Made by a program: the position numbers and the translations under genes. Under the pieces are notes generated by a model, which worked only from the letters and a program-made list of their open reading frames with translations, was not told the DNA's origin and did not search any database. Of a stretch of 64,000 nt of DNA, positions 16,383 to 25,368 are shown in pieces. Origin of the DNA: Massiliimalia massiliensis (lineage in GTDB: Bacteria; Bacillota; Clostridia; Oscillospirales; Ruminococcaceae); NCBI RefSeq assembly GCF_900155615.1, contig NZ_FUHT01000003.1, positions 434,001 to 498,000 of the forward strand. The letters run 5' to 3'. The number at the start of each line of letters is the position of its first letter. Within the stretch, counting starts at the first letter, position 1.

Positions 16383-17389
16383 AAACAGCTAAATATTTAT
16401 GGGAGATAGCCCGGGGAACAGAACAGCGCGCTATGCCGGTACTTTCCTTTCCTGCTGTACAGAAAATGCAGGTGACGGTAAAGCAACTGGTAGAAAGCAG
16501 CGAGCTTCAGGCAGAGGCGATGGAAACTGTGGCAAAGGCAACGCCGTCTATCGCGGCTGTCAGTCTGATGGATTTGTCGGTAGAAGCGCAGGCATTCGGG
16601 GCTTCAGTCCGTTTTTCTGATGATGAGGTGCCTACTGTGACAGGACAGCTTGTTTCCGATGAGGAGGAAGCAAAAGCCTTGGCAGTGCCAAGCGTTGGAG
16701 CCGGCCGCACCGGAGTATGCGTGGAAGCAATCCGGATGGCAAAAGAACGGATCCAGGACAGGCCGGTTCTGGCGGGCGTGATCGGGCCGTATTCTCTGGC
16801 AGGCCGGCTGATGGATGTCACTGAGATTATGTATCTCTGCTATGATGAACCGGAAACCGTTCATCTAGTGCTGGAAAAGGCAGCGGAGTTTATCATCAAT
16901 TACGGCCTGGCATTCCGCGAAGCCGGGGCGGACGGTATGGTGATGGCGGAACCGCTGGCGGGGCTTCTCTCAGCGGAAATGAGCGCGGAGTTCTCCTGCT
17001 CTTATGTTAAGAAAATTATTGAAGCATTGCAAACGGAGGATTTTGCTGTCATTTACCATAACTGCGGCAATTCGGTCAACAATATGCTGCCAGAAATTTT
17101 CTCTTCCGGAGCTGCAGCCTATCATTTCGGCAATGCAGTTGATATGCGGGAAATTTTGGATCAGGCGCCGGCAGATGTGCTCTGTATGGGAAATATCGAC
17201 CCGGCTGGGCAGTTTGCCTCCGGGACGCCGGAGAGTATCCGCGAAGCGACGATTTCGCTGCTGCAGGCATGCGGAAACGAACCGAACTTTATTATTTCCT
17301 CCGGCTGCGATATTCCGCCGCACAGCAAGTGGAAGAATATCGAGGCATTTTTCGGCGCTGTGGAAGAATTCAACCACACTCGTTCATAG
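16379..17389 (+). CDS. zinc UroD-like corrinoid methyltransferase (MtaA/MtbA-like)
   Basis: A 336-residue methyltransferase. I place the start at the ATGA overlap with the corrinoid gene (16379), which has AAAGGA upstream; an open frame extends 21 bases further 5' but inside that gene. The zinc ligands of this family are all present: H227 and C229 (YHNCGN) and C310 (SSGCDIPP). It is the partner of the corrinoid protein and could act either as the substrate demethylase or as the enzyme passing the methyl group on. In bacteria the acceptor would be tetrahydrofolate or another thiol, not coenzyme M. No second methyltransferase lies in this operon, so the direction is open. Confidence 0.88.
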   Translation: MKTAKYLWEIARGTEQRAMPVLSFPAVQKMQVTVKQLVESSELQAEAMETVAKATPSIAAVSLMDLSVEAQAFGASVRFSDDEVPTVTGQLVSDEEEAKALAVPSVGAGRTGVCVEAIRMAKERIQDRPVLAGVIGPYSLAGRLMDVTEIMYLCYDEPETVHLVLEKAAEFIINYGLAFREAGADGMVMAEPLAGLLSAEMSAEFSCSYVKKIIEALQTEDFAVIYHNCGNSVNNMLPEIFSSGAAAYHFGNAVDMREILDQAPADVLCMGNIDPAGQFASGTPESIREATISLLQACGNEPNFIISSGCDIPPHSKWKNIEAFFGAVEEFNHTRS

Positions 17390-17402
17390 AAAGTGAAGCA
17401 GG

Positions 17403-17972
17403 ATGATGAATTATCAGGAAATAGCAAAAAAGGTGCTTGCACTGGGAGCGGATCGCGCGGGCGTGGTTTATGTCAGTGAAATTGAATTTGAACCATCCTT
17501 CCGAACGCTCTGTGAGCAAAATTCCTGCGGGATGTATGGGAAAAGCTGGATGTGCCCTCCCTATGTCGGGGAATATCAGGACTTGATCCAAAAAGCCCGG
17601 GAGTATGAAGCGGCAATCGTTTATCAGACAATCGGTCGCTTGGAGGACAGCTATGATTTCGAGGGAATGATGCAGGCGGGAGAAAAAATGAATCGCCTTA
17701 CCCAGACCATCCGTCTGGAATTAAACACGCTGTCCGGCTATGAAACGCTCTTTCTCGGAGCCGGCGGATGCAGGGTTTGTACAATCTGCGCCAAAGCAGA
17801 GGAAAAGCCGTGCCGGTATCCTGACCAGGCGCTGGCTTCCCTGGAGGCTTACTGTATCAATGTTTCCAAGCTGGCTCCCCTGGCTGGGATGAAATATATT
17901 AACGGGCAGGATACCGTAACCTATTTTGGAACGGTTTTGTTAAAAAGGAGCGTGGGCGCGTGCCTAAAGTAA
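17403..17972 (+). CDS. DUF2284 predicted metal-binding protein
   Basis: A 189-residue cysteine-rich protein of the DUF2284 family. The CGMYGKSWMCPP segment and a later cluster GGCRVCTICAKAEEKPC could bind an iron-sulfur cluster or zinc. The function is unknown. It is transcribed inside the corrinoid operon and its 3' end overlaps the GTG start of the RamA-like gene by 13 bases, which suggests translational coupling. A role in electron supply to the activator, or in corrinoid handling, is an inference from position only. Two ATGs stand at 17403 and 17406. Confidence 0.82.
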   Translation: MMNYQEIAKKVLALGADRAGVVYVSEIEFEPSFRTLCEQNSCGMYGKSWMCPPYVGEYQDLIQKAREYEAAIVYQTIGRLEDSYDFEGMMQAGEKMNRLTQTIRLELNTLSGYETLFLGAGGCRVCTICAKAEEKPCRYPDQALASLEAYCINVSKLAPLAGMKYINGQDTVTYFGTVLLKRSVGACLK

Positions 17973-19474
17973 CCTTCATTTCCCAGAACGGGGAAACGGT
18001 AATCACAGCGGAAAGCGGCGCCCTTCTGTCCGACCTTCTGCTGAGCGGCGGCAGTCCGTTAGAAATGCCCTGCGGCGGAAAGGGAAGATGCGGAAAATGC
18101 AGAGTCCGTGCGGAAGGCGCCCTGAGCAAAGCAACGGCGGATGAAGCTGCCGCGCTTCGTCCGGATGAGCTGTCTGCCGGTATTCGGCTTGCCTGCTGCA
18201 CCCGGCTGCTCGGCGATGCCGCTGTATGGACGGCTAATCGTTTAGAAGAGGGACAGATACAGGCAGAGGGAGCTGTTGGCTTCTTTACAAAAAAGCCCTA
18301 TTTCCGGCATTATGGCGCGGCGGTGGACATTGGGACAACTACCCTTGCCGCCCGGCTGTATGGACAGGACGGGCCGGTTAGTTCGGCGGTATCCCTTAAT
18401 CCGCAGCGTATCTTTGGCGCGGATGTGATTTCCCGAATTCATGCCGCAATGAACGGAAAGACCGAGGAGCTTGCCCGGTGCGTTCGGGAAGAAATATCGA
18501 GACTTCTTGTTAAATTAGCTGATGACGCAGGAATTTCGGTAGAAGAGATTGACGCGGCAGTCATTACAGGGAATACGGCAATGCTCCACCTGTTTGCCAA
18601 GGCCGACCCCTCGCCGCTCGCAGCCGCACCCTTTCAGGCAAAGGAGCTGTTTGGGAAGACCGGAGAGGGAAAGGATTTTGACCTGCCCTGTCATCCGCAG
18701 GCAAAAATCTATCTTCCCCGGTGTATGTCAGCGTTTGTCGGGGCAGACATTACAACGGCGCTGCTCGCCAGTGGGATCTGCGATAGAGATGAGACTGCGC
18801 TTCTGGTAGATATTGGGACAAACGGGGAAATGGCGCTTTGGCATCAGGGTAATTTACTCTGCTGTTCGACTGCCGCCGGGCCCGCGTTTGAAGGAGCCGG
18901 ATTGTCCTGCGGGATGCCCGGTGTGACCGGCGCGATTGACCGGATTGCGCCGGAGGATGGAAAGCTGGCTGTACACGTGATCGGAGATGTTCCTGCGGCA
19001 GGAATCTGCGGAAGCGGCGTGGTTGATGCGGTCGCGGCGATCAGACAGCTAGGCTGGATGGATGAAACAGGCCGCTTAAGCTCGGAGGAGGACATCAGCC
19101 TTGCCGGCAGCGTGCGGATCATCCAGAAGGATATCCGTATGGTACAGTTGGCAAAAAGCGCTGTCTGCGCCGGTGTGAAAACCTTGCTGGACACCGCCGG
19201 AATTGACGCGGCGTCTTTACACACCTTTGCTGTTGCCGGAGGCTTTGGAAGCTACCTGAACCTGAGCAACGCTGCCAGAATCGGTCTTTATCCGCCTGAA
19301 CTGGAAAAAAAGGCCGCTGTGCTAGGAAATGCGGCGTTAAGCGGCGCTGCCATGCTGCTCGAAAACACAGATTTTATCAGCCGGTCCGAGCAAGCGGCTC
19401 ATGGCTCCGATACAGTAGATTTAAGTGTGAATCCGGTATTTATGGAGCAGTATATCGAATGTATGGAGTTTTAA
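17960..19474 (+). CDS. RamA-like corrinoid activation protein (2Fe-2S plus DUF4445 ASKHA domain)
   Basis: A 504-residue reductive activator of corrinoid proteins. The N-terminal ferredoxin domain has C38, C44, C47 and C79/C80 in a plant-type 2Fe-2S pattern. The rest is a DUF4445 ATPase-like domain with phosphate-binding segments VDIGTTT and VDIGTNGE, then GPAFEGA and AGGFGSYL near the end. Such proteins use ATP to reduce inactive cob(II)alamin to cob(I)alamin. Start is a GTG with AAAGGAG 9 bases upstream, inside the DUF2284 gene. It closes the corrinoid operon and is followed by a terminator. Confidence 0.92.
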   Translation: MPKVTFISQNGETVITAESGALLSDLLLSGGSPLEMPCGGKGRCGKCRVRAEGALSKATADEAAALRPDELSAGIRLACCTRLLGDAAVWTANRLEEGQIQAEGAVGFFTKKPYFRHYGAAVDIGTTTLAARLYGQDGPVSSAVSLNPQRIFGADVISRIHAAMNGKTEELARCVREEISRLLVKLADDAGISVEEIDAAVITGNTAMLHLFAKADPSPLAAAPFQAKELFGKTGEGKDFDLPCHPQAKIYLPRCMSAFVGADITTALLASGICDRDETALLVDIGTNGEMALWHQGNLLCCSTAAGPAFEGAGLSCGMPGVTGAIDRIAPEDGKLAVHVIGDVPAAGICGSGVVDAVAAIRQLGWMDETGRLSSEEDISLAGSVRIIQKDIRMVQLAKSAVCAGVKTLLDTAGIDAASLHTFAVAGGFGSYLNLSNAARIGLYPPELEKKAAVLGNAALSGAAMLLENTDFISRSEQAAHGSDTVDLSVNPVFMEQYIECMEF

Positions 19475-19501
19475 AAAAGGTTATAGATTTTGAAATGCGA
19501 G

Positions 19502-19546
19502 AAAAAAGCGATACATCACAGCTTAAGCTGCGGTGTATCGCTTTTT
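19502..19546 (+). terminator. bidirectional terminator between convergent corrinoid operons
   Basis: AAAAAGCGATAC pairs with GTATCGCTTTTT around an inner stem-loop. A-run and T-run flank both sides, so it can work for the RamA-like gene on the plus strand and the ECF gene on the minus strand. Confidence 0.85.
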
Positions 19547-19554
19547 ATTGCAAT

Positions 19555-20040
19555 TCATGCAGTATTCAGGCGGCGAAAAACAGCTCCCAATGGTTTCCAT
19601 AATAATGCGGTGACTGCAATATTGCCGATTCCATGCAGGATATCAAACGGAATTCCAGCAATCCAGTAATTAAATGCCATGATGGGGCCGCCTATCACAA
19701 AATAGGGGAGCGAGCACAGCGCGCCAAAGCAAAAGCCATAAAGCCCGCTTAACAAAGCCCAGAACCACGCGGCTTTTCGCTTTTTAAACAGCAGGCAGAT
19801 GCATACCAGTAAGGGCCAGATATACAGGTAATTGATCCACCATAACCCAAATCCATAAATCACACCCTCCAGCAGAATAAAAATACCAACCGACAGAAAC
19901 ACAAGCCGGGGAAAATATAACGTATATAGGATGATGAGGACAGCGCATAGATGAATATTGGGAAGCCCTGACAGGATGACCTGCTGGATGAACAGAATAC
20001 CGCCCAATAGTGCCGCTAAGACTAATTCGCGCAGTTTCAT
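19555..20040 (-). CDS. ECF transporter substrate-binding (S) component, probably corrinoid-specific
   Basis: A 161-residue membrane protein with about five hydrophobic helices and the size and character of an ECF S component. The start is taken as the ATG that overlaps the DUF4430 stop (TGATG). S components bind a vitamin and share an EcfA-EcfA'-EcfT module encoded elsewhere. Its operon is led by a cobalamin riboswitch and a DUF4430 gene, so corrinoid uptake is the natural reading. It differs from BtuCD-type uptake, and no ECF energy genes are in the window. Confidence 0.8.
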   Translation of the reverse strand: MKLRELVLAALLGGILFIQQVILSGLPNIHLCAVLIILYTLYFPRLVFLSVGIFILLEGVIYGFGLWWINYLYIWPLLVCICLLFKKRKAAWFWALLSGLYGFCFGALCSLPYFVIGGPIMAFNYWIAGIPFDILHGIGNIAVTALLWKPLGAVFRRLNTA

Positions 20041-20432
20041 CAATATCCAACCTTAAGGGTCAGTTCAAAGGAATCGCCGTCCTGAATCGGTGTCAGATCA
20101 ACGCCTGTGTCTACATTGTTACCACCCTTGGTCAGACACCACCATTCCTGTTTCCCCTCATCTGCCTTTATTCCGTCTACCGTATGGATAAACAGGCCAT
20201 ATTGACCGTCTTCGCCCTCGATAATCTTTTCCTGCTCCAAAACGTCACCCAGGTACTCTGCGTCGGTCTGCAGTTGATACGTACCTTTGGTTTCTCCGTC
20301 TACCATAACTGCAACGGTAATCTCTTTCGCGCCCTCTGTCGGCTTGGGAGAAAAAATCAGGTAAAGTCCTGCCAGCAGCAGGGCGATTGCAGCTACAGCC
20401 GCAATTCCAATGATCAGTTTTTTGTTTTTCAT
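20040..20432 (-). CDS. DUF4430 membrane-anchored, transcobalamin-like protein
   Basis: A 130-residue protein with one N-terminal hydrophobic anchor (about 5-27) and an extracellular DUF4430 domain. The family's W-rich centre and DGD ending are visible (EWWCLTKGG, IQDGDSFELTL). DUF4430 is related to the C-terminal domain of vertebrate transcobalamin and intrinsic factor, which covers the face of bound cobalamin. Behind a cobalamin riboswitch and coupled to an ECF S component, it is probably a surface corrinoid-capture protein. Binding is inferred, not shown. Confidence 0.82.
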   Translation of the reverse strand: MKNKKLIIGIAAVAAIALLLAGLYLIFSPKPTEGAKEITVAVMVDGETKGTYQLQTDAEYLGDVLEQEKIIEGEDGQYGLFIHTVDGIKADEGKQEWWCLTKGGNNVDTGVDLTPIQDGDSFELTLKVGY

Positions 20433-20572
20433 CGTGATGATCGATCCTTTCTTGTGGAATTGGAGCTGGTTTTGCCTGCAGCATCGCTATTTTGGTGACG
20501 AAAGCGACAAAACACTGCTTGAAAAATTTGTCTTTCAAACCTGATGCTCCTTCATTCTCGTGAATTACGCAT

Positions 20573-20669
20573 CCAGATGAACCGGTAATCTGACTCGGCA
20601 GCAAATGCTGGTTACAGTAGCGGAACTGTGTGGGATTTTCACCCAGCTTCCCCGGGGCATTTCATCTGG
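20573..20669 (-). promoter_or_regulatory. cobalamin (B12) riboswitch
   Basis: Read on the minus strand, the leader has a closing stem CCAGATGAA / TTCATCTGG, the conserved core GGTGAAAATCCCACAC then GTTCCGCTACTGTAA, and a B12-box-like GCCGAGTCAGATTACCGG. These are the cobalamin aptamer hallmarks in the right order. About 140 bases of leader separate it from the DUF4430 start, space for an expression platform whose mechanism I cannot fix. Corrinoid should switch off the uptake pair. Confidence 0.92.
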
Positions 20670-20764
20670 CTGATATAGACTAATATACCAAATCGTGATA
20701 AAATTATCTAGGAAAAAGACAGGATTATTTGTATTTTTTTGCGAAGATTGATAGGAGCGGTACA

Positions 20765-21649
20765 ATGTATGAAGCAATGATTCATGAGATGCTGTATGGC
20801 GAAAAGGAAGCTTCCAGGATTACGGATACGTTTATCCAGACTTTTGAACCAGGCTGTAAAATCGGACCAGATCGTCATCCTTCTATGGAAGTGATCTGTG
20901 TCATTGACGGAACCAGCTATATGCTGATCCATGGGCAGATGGTAAGAATCAATAAGGGAGAATGCTTTATTTTATTTCCTGATATTGAACATAGCTTTCT
21001 GCTGAATGACAGGCAAACCTGCACGCTGGTGAACGTTCATTTTATTCCGCCGGCACAGTCCTTCTTTGCGCAGAATCTTCGAGGAATGGGAAAGGAAATG
21101 CGGCTGTTCTACGAGATGAAAACCCATAAAAGACAATATCTGAAGCTGAGCGATAATGCGGTAATCCGCAATATTTCAGAACGGATCATATCCGAAAGCA
21201 GCCGGAGAAAAAAGTCCTCTGAAATTCTGACAAAATTATACCTCTGTGAGCTGCAGATACAGCTTGCTGATATTCTTGAGGATGAATCCGGGGTCTTTCA
21301 GAAGAATCTAAATTCCTATCTGGCCGAAGCACTGTTATATATCCATCTCCATTATGCCGAGGGAATTCACCTGTATCAGGTGGCCGAAGCTGTCAGCATC
21401 TCTCCGCGGCATCTGTCCAGGCTTTTCCGGGAACACTTTCAGGTCAGCGTGCAGGGCTATATCAACACACTGCGGCTGGAGCGGGCCAAAAAGCTGTTGG
21501 AAACTACCGCCTTATCTATTACGGAGATATCTCAACGTCTGCAGTTCGGCAATTCTCAGTATTTCAGCTCAGCTTTTAAAAAGCAGGAGGGGATTTCTCC
21601 CGGAGAATATCGGAATTTTGTCCGGATTTCGAACAATCCAGCCGAATAA
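20765..21649 (+). CDS. AraC-family transcriptional regulator with cupin sensor domain
   Basis: A 294-residue regulator. The start at 20765 follows GATAGGAGCG. A cupin-type N-terminal sensor (about 20-130) has the DGTSYMLIHG strand pair. The C-terminal AraC double helix-turn-helix shows HLSRLFREHFQ and YFSSAFKKQEGISP. It is divergent from the B12-riboswitch operon and 77 bases upstream of a UroD-like gene on the same strand, which is its likely target. The sugar or aglycone it senses is unknown. Confidence 0.88.
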   Translation: MYEAMIHEMLYGEKEASRITDTFIQTFEPGCKIGPDRHPSMEVICVIDGTSYMLIHGQMVRINKGECFILFPDIEHSFLLNDRQTCTLVNVHFIPPAQSFFAQNLRGMGKEMRLFYEMKTHKRQYLKLSDNAVIRNISERIISESSRRKKSSEILTKLYLCELQIQLADILEDESGVFQKNLNSYLAEALLYIHLHYAEGIHLYQVAEAVSISPRHLSRLFREHFQVSVQGYINTLRLERAKKLLETTALSITEISQRLQFGNSQYFSSAFKKQEGISPGEYRNFVRISNNPAE

Positions 21650-21726
21650 TTGTCTTTAAAATGAACGCGTCGGAATAAATTTCCCGCTATAATTAAGGTA
21701 TATTAAATAGGAAGGGACTTGTGATT

Positions 21727-22737
21727 ATGACGCGACGCGAACGTGTTCTCCAGGCAATTCGCCACCAGCCGACAGATATGGTTCCCTATGAAGTTTTACT
21801 GACTTCGCAGGAACGGAAGGAGCTGGAAAAATATACTGGAAATCCCGGCTATCTCTCTACGGTAGGAAATCATATCAGCATCCAGTGGTACAGTGAGACC
21901 ATGACGGAGACAGAACCCGGATCTGAAATTTTTTGCGATACCTGGGGCGTGTACTGGGATAAATCCAGCATTGAAAAGGATATTGGATTGATTAAGGGCG
22001 TGCTATTAGAAGAACCTGATATCAATGATCTGAAGGTTCCTCCGTTTGAAGAGGCAGGCTGGCGAAACGGGATAGAAACAATGCTTAAGGAGGCAAACGG
22101 CCGCGCCTGCTTTGCCGCACTAGGTTTTGCCCTGTATGATAAGGCTTGTACCTTTAGAGGAACCGAAAACTTTCTCATGGATCTTTTACTTGAGCCTGAA
22201 TTTACGGAAGAGCTTTTGGATGTGATTTTAAAACGCTGCCTGGAAGTAGTGGATGTGGCGCTGGAATATGATATCGACGGCTTCTATTTTGCAGACGACT
22301 GGGGACAGCAGAGAGGTCTGATCATGGGGCCTGAGCTTTGGAGGCAATTTATCAAGCCAAGAATGGCAATCCTGTATGACCGGATTAAAAAGGCGGGGAA
22401 AATTGTTGTGCAGCATTCCTGCGGAAACAATCTGGATATTTTTGAGGATTTAATTGAAATAGGACTTGATGTGTATCAAACTTTACAGCCGGAAATCTAC
22501 GATTTGCCACAGATAAAAAAGGATTTTGGCGACAGACTGGCTTTCTGGGGAGGCATCAGCACACAACGACTGCTGCCGTTTGGCACGCCGGAGGAAGTAA
22601 AACAGGAGGTGGAAAAAACACTAAAATTGATGTCAGAGGGCGGGGGATATATTGCGTCTGCCTCTCATGATATTGTCGAAGGAATTCCGCCTGAAAACGT
22701 GATTGCGCTGGTCGATACCCTGATGAATCAAAAATAA
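21727..22737 (+). CDS. UroD-like (MtaA/CmuA superfamily) protein
   Basis: A 336-residue UroD-superfamily protein. I start at ATG 21727, 10 bases after AGGAAGGG; a GTG at 21721 is the alternative. It has the HxC pair (H230 and C232 in VQHSCGNN), while the C-terminal metal position reads SASHDIVEG, with His in place of Cys. A His-x-Cys...His set could still bind metal. A TATAAT at 21688-21693 may be its -10 box. It is monocistronic between the AraC regulator and a terminator, close to the corrinoid operon, so it may be an extra substrate methyltransferase feeding the same corrinoid protein. That link is inference. Confidence 0.8.
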   Translation: MTRRERVLQAIRHQPTDMVPYEVLLTSQERKELEKYTGNPGYLSTVGNHISIQWYSETMTETEPGSEIFCDTWGVYWDKSSIEKDIGLIKGVLLEEPDINDLKVPPFEEAGWRNGIETMLKEANGRACFAALGFALYDKACTFRGTENFLMDLLLEPEFTEELLDVILKRCLEVVDVALEYDIDGFYFADDWGQQRGLIMGPELWRQFIKPRMAILYDRIKKAGKIVVQHSCGNNLDIFEDLIEIGLDVYQTLQPEIYDLPQIKKDFGDRLAFWGGISTQRLLPFGTPEEVKQEVEKTLKLMSEGGGYIASASHDIVEGIPPENVIALVDTLMNQK

Positions 22738-22750
22738 GATAGATTTAGAC

Positions 22751-22811
22751 ATTCTCCTGAGTAAAGGATCGCTGATTGTGATGGTCAGTCCTTTACTCAG
22801 GAGAATTTTTA
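22751..22811 (+). terminator. Rho-independent terminator
   Basis: An 18-bp perfect stem (22751-22768 with 22789-22806) is followed by TTTTTA. It separates the UroD-like gene from ABC system 2. Confidence 0.88.
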
Positions 22812-22959
22812 TTGGGAACAAGTATTTTGTATTTGCTGATAATTTTAAATTTTTCACAGAAATTTTCATAACCTCCAGTTTCTTGGGAAAATATAAATAG
22901 GACATAGAAAAAACTGTAATAAATAAAAATTGAAATGATCAAAGCAAAGGAGAATTTCT

Positions 22960-24279
22960 ATGAAAGCAAAAAGAATTCTTGCGGCTTTGCTTGGCGGCAT
23001 AATGATGCTGAGCATGGCGGCTTGCAGCAATGATGGGAAAAATGAAGGCAGCTCTGCCGGTTCTTCTCAGGCAGGCGAAGAGACAGCCGATTCTCTCACT
23101 ATCTGGGCGTGGGACGACACCTTCAATGTGGCGGCGGCCAAAACCGCAATCAAGTATTATGCGGAGAAGGAACCGGATGTTAAGGTAAATGTTGTGAGCA
23201 TGGCGCAGGACGATATTATTCAAAAACTAAATGCAGCTCTTTCTACCGGAACCTACGACGGGCTGCCAAACATTACTTTGATTGAGGACTACCGGATTCA
23301 GAATTTCCTCACCTCCTATCCGGGAGAAATTAAGGAACTGACCGGCAGTGTCGATCCCTCGAAATTTGCAGATTATAAGCTGAAATTTATGACGGATGTT
23401 GACAAAATTTATGGAGTCCCCTTTGACAGCGGCGTTACAGCCCTATTCTACCGCACCGACATCCTGGAAGAAGCAGGATACCAGGAAGATGACATGGAGG
23501 ATCTAACCTGGGAAAAATATATTGAAATCGGGAAAGCTGTAAAAGAAAAGACCGGCAAGGCCATGCTTACCCTTGACCCAAGCGATATCGGCCAAATTCG
23601 GATTATGATGCAGTCGGCCGGAGAATGGTATGTCAAGGAGGATGGGGAAACCGTCAATATCAAAGATAACCAGGCGTTAAAGGACGCGGTTGCCATTTAT
23701 AAGGAAATGGTGGATTCCGGTATCAGCAAACAGGTTGCGGACTGGGATTCCTTTGTCGGTGCGTTTCAGAAAGGGGAAGTTGCTACGGTTCCTTCCGGCT
23801 GCTGGATTGCTTCTTCCATCAGGGCTGCAGAAGACCAGAACGGAAAATGGGCGGTTGCTCCGATTCCTCGCCTGGGCAACAATGAAAAATCGGTGAACTC
23901 CTCCAACCTGGGCGGCGCTAGCTGGTATGTACTGGAAAATGTTAAAGGCGCGGATACCGCTGTGAAATTTCTGGCGGAGACCTTCGCCTCCAACGACGAT
24001 TTGATGAATGACCTGGTTTCGGAAATCAGCTTGGTCAGCACCCTTAAATCAGCAGGCGAGCTGGAAAACTATAAAAAAGAGAATGAATTTTTTGGCGGAC
24101 AGAAAGTTTTTGAAGATTTTGCAGACTGGACTGAACAGATACCGGCAGTCAATTACGGACTTCACACCTATGCGGTGGAGGATATTATGACCGAAGCGGT
24201 TCAGTCGATTGTAAAAGGCGCTGATATGGAAAAAACACTGCAGAATGCACAGTCCCAGGCTGAAGCGGCTGTGGGTTAA
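22960..24279 (+). CDS. CUT1 ABC transporter sugar-binding lipoprotein (system 2)
   Basis: A 439-residue family 1 solute-binding protein with lipobox MAAC (C22) and a Ser/Gly linker. The ribosome site is AAAGGAG. It opens a three-gene transporter with no enzyme or regulator of its own nearby, apart from the AraC and UroD-like genes upstream. The ligand is unknown. Unlike the other four systems in this window, no clear hairpin separates it from its first permease. Confidence 0.91.
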   Translation: MKAKRILAALLGGIMMLSMAACSNDGKNEGSSAGSSQAGEETADSLTIWAWDDTFNVAAAKTAIKYYAEKEPDVKVNVVSMAQDDIIQKLNAALSTGTYDGLPNITLIEDYRIQNFLTSYPGEIKELTGSVDPSKFADYKLKFMTDVDKIYGVPFDSGVTALFYRTDILEEAGYQEDDMEDLTWEKYIEIGKAVKEKTGKAMLTLDPSDIGQIRIMMQSAGEWYVKEDGETVNIKDNQALKDAVAIYKEMVDSGISKQVADWDSFVGAFQKGEVATVPSGCWIASSIRAAEDQNGKWAVAPIPRLGNNEKSVNSSNLGGASWYVLENVKGADTAVKFLAETFASNDDLMNDLVSEISLVSTLKSAGELENYKKENEFFGGQKVFEDFADWTEQIPAVNYGLHTYAVEDIMTEAVQSIVKGADMEKTLQNAQSQAEAAVG

Positions 24280-24353
24280 ATCAAATACGCGCTGAAATCA
24301 CAAAAGGGTGAACCAACAACGCCCATTTGTCCGCACAGTAAGGAGATGACCAT

Positions 24354-25250
24354 ATGCCAAAGACCAAAGGATACAGCATGGAGCATAAAACCAACCGCTG
24401 GGGCTGGGTGTTTGTTACGCTCAGTACCCTGTTGATTTTGCTGTTCGTGTTTTATCCGATGATCCAAACCCTGATAACCTCCATGCAGTCGGGGATGGGT
24501 TCCAACCTTTCCTTTGTCGGGCTGAAAAACTATACCCGGCTGCTGGGAGACGCGACCTTTAAAAAAGCGCTGTTTAACACATTTTTATATTTGATTATTC
24601 AGGTGCCGGTTATGATTATTCTGGCGCTGCTGATCGCGGTTGTGCTCAATGACCCAAAGCTCAAATTCCGTGGTGTGTTTCGCACAGCGATCTTTCTGCC
24701 CTGCGTCACCTCCCTGGTGGCGTATTCCCTGATCATGAAGAGCATCTTTGCGGACGATGGATTATTCAATAAAATGCTGATGGGGCTTCGCATTATCTCC
24801 AGCCCGATTCCATGGGTTACAGATCCGGTATTTGCAAAAATTTTGATTATTATTGCCATTACCTGGCGTTGGACAGGCTATAACATGATTTTTTATCTAT
24901 CCGGGCTGCAGAATATCGAGCCGTCAATTTATGAGGCGGCTGATTTGGACGGAGCTTCCGCCTTTCGGAAGTTTACCGCCATCACCGTTCCAATGCTCAA
25001 GCCAATCATCCTTTTCACTACCATTACCTCCACCTCCGGAACACTGCAGCTCTTTGATGAGGTCATGAACATTACGGGAGGCGGTCCGGCAAATGCTACC
25101 GTTTCCATCTCTCAGTATATCTATAACCTCTGTTTTAAGTATTCGCCTAATTTCGGTTACGCTGCCGCGGTGTCCTATGTGGTTGTATTGATCATCGTAA
25201 TCCTTTCCTTTATCCAGTTCAAGATAGGCGGGGACAAGCGCGAACATTAA
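24354..25250 (+). CDS. CUT1 ABC transporter permease (MalF-type, system 2)
   Basis: A 298-residue membrane permease with about six helices and the EAA loop EAADLDGASAFRKFTAITVP. It follows the binding-protein gene by 74 bases and has a TAAGGAG ribosome site. It would form the channel with the product of 25369-26205. The conserved GGGPANAT segment follows the EAA loop, as in MalF-type subunits. Confidence 0.91.
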   Translation: MPKTKGYSMEHKTNRWGWVFVTLSTLLILLFVFYPMIQTLITSMQSGMGSNLSFVGLKNYTRLLGDATFKKALFNTFLYLIIQVPVMIILALLIAVVLNDPKLKFRGVFRTAIFLPCVTSLVAYSLIMKSIFADDGLFNKMLMGLRIISSPIPWVTDPVFAKILIIIAITWRWTGYNMIFYLSGLQNIEPSIYEAADLDGASAFRKFTAITVPMLKPIILFTTITSTSGTLQLFDEVMNITGGGPANATVSISQYIYNLCFKYSPNFGYAAAVSYVVVLIIVILSFIQFKIGGDKREH

Positions 25251-25368
25251 CGGTATGAATTGCAGACGGCAAAGATGAAACACATTGCGCATGAAGCTGA
25301 ACAGCCTGGCTGTCAGGCCTTCAGTAAACCGAAATCGGATCAGATTCCGAAGAAAGGAAATGAATATC

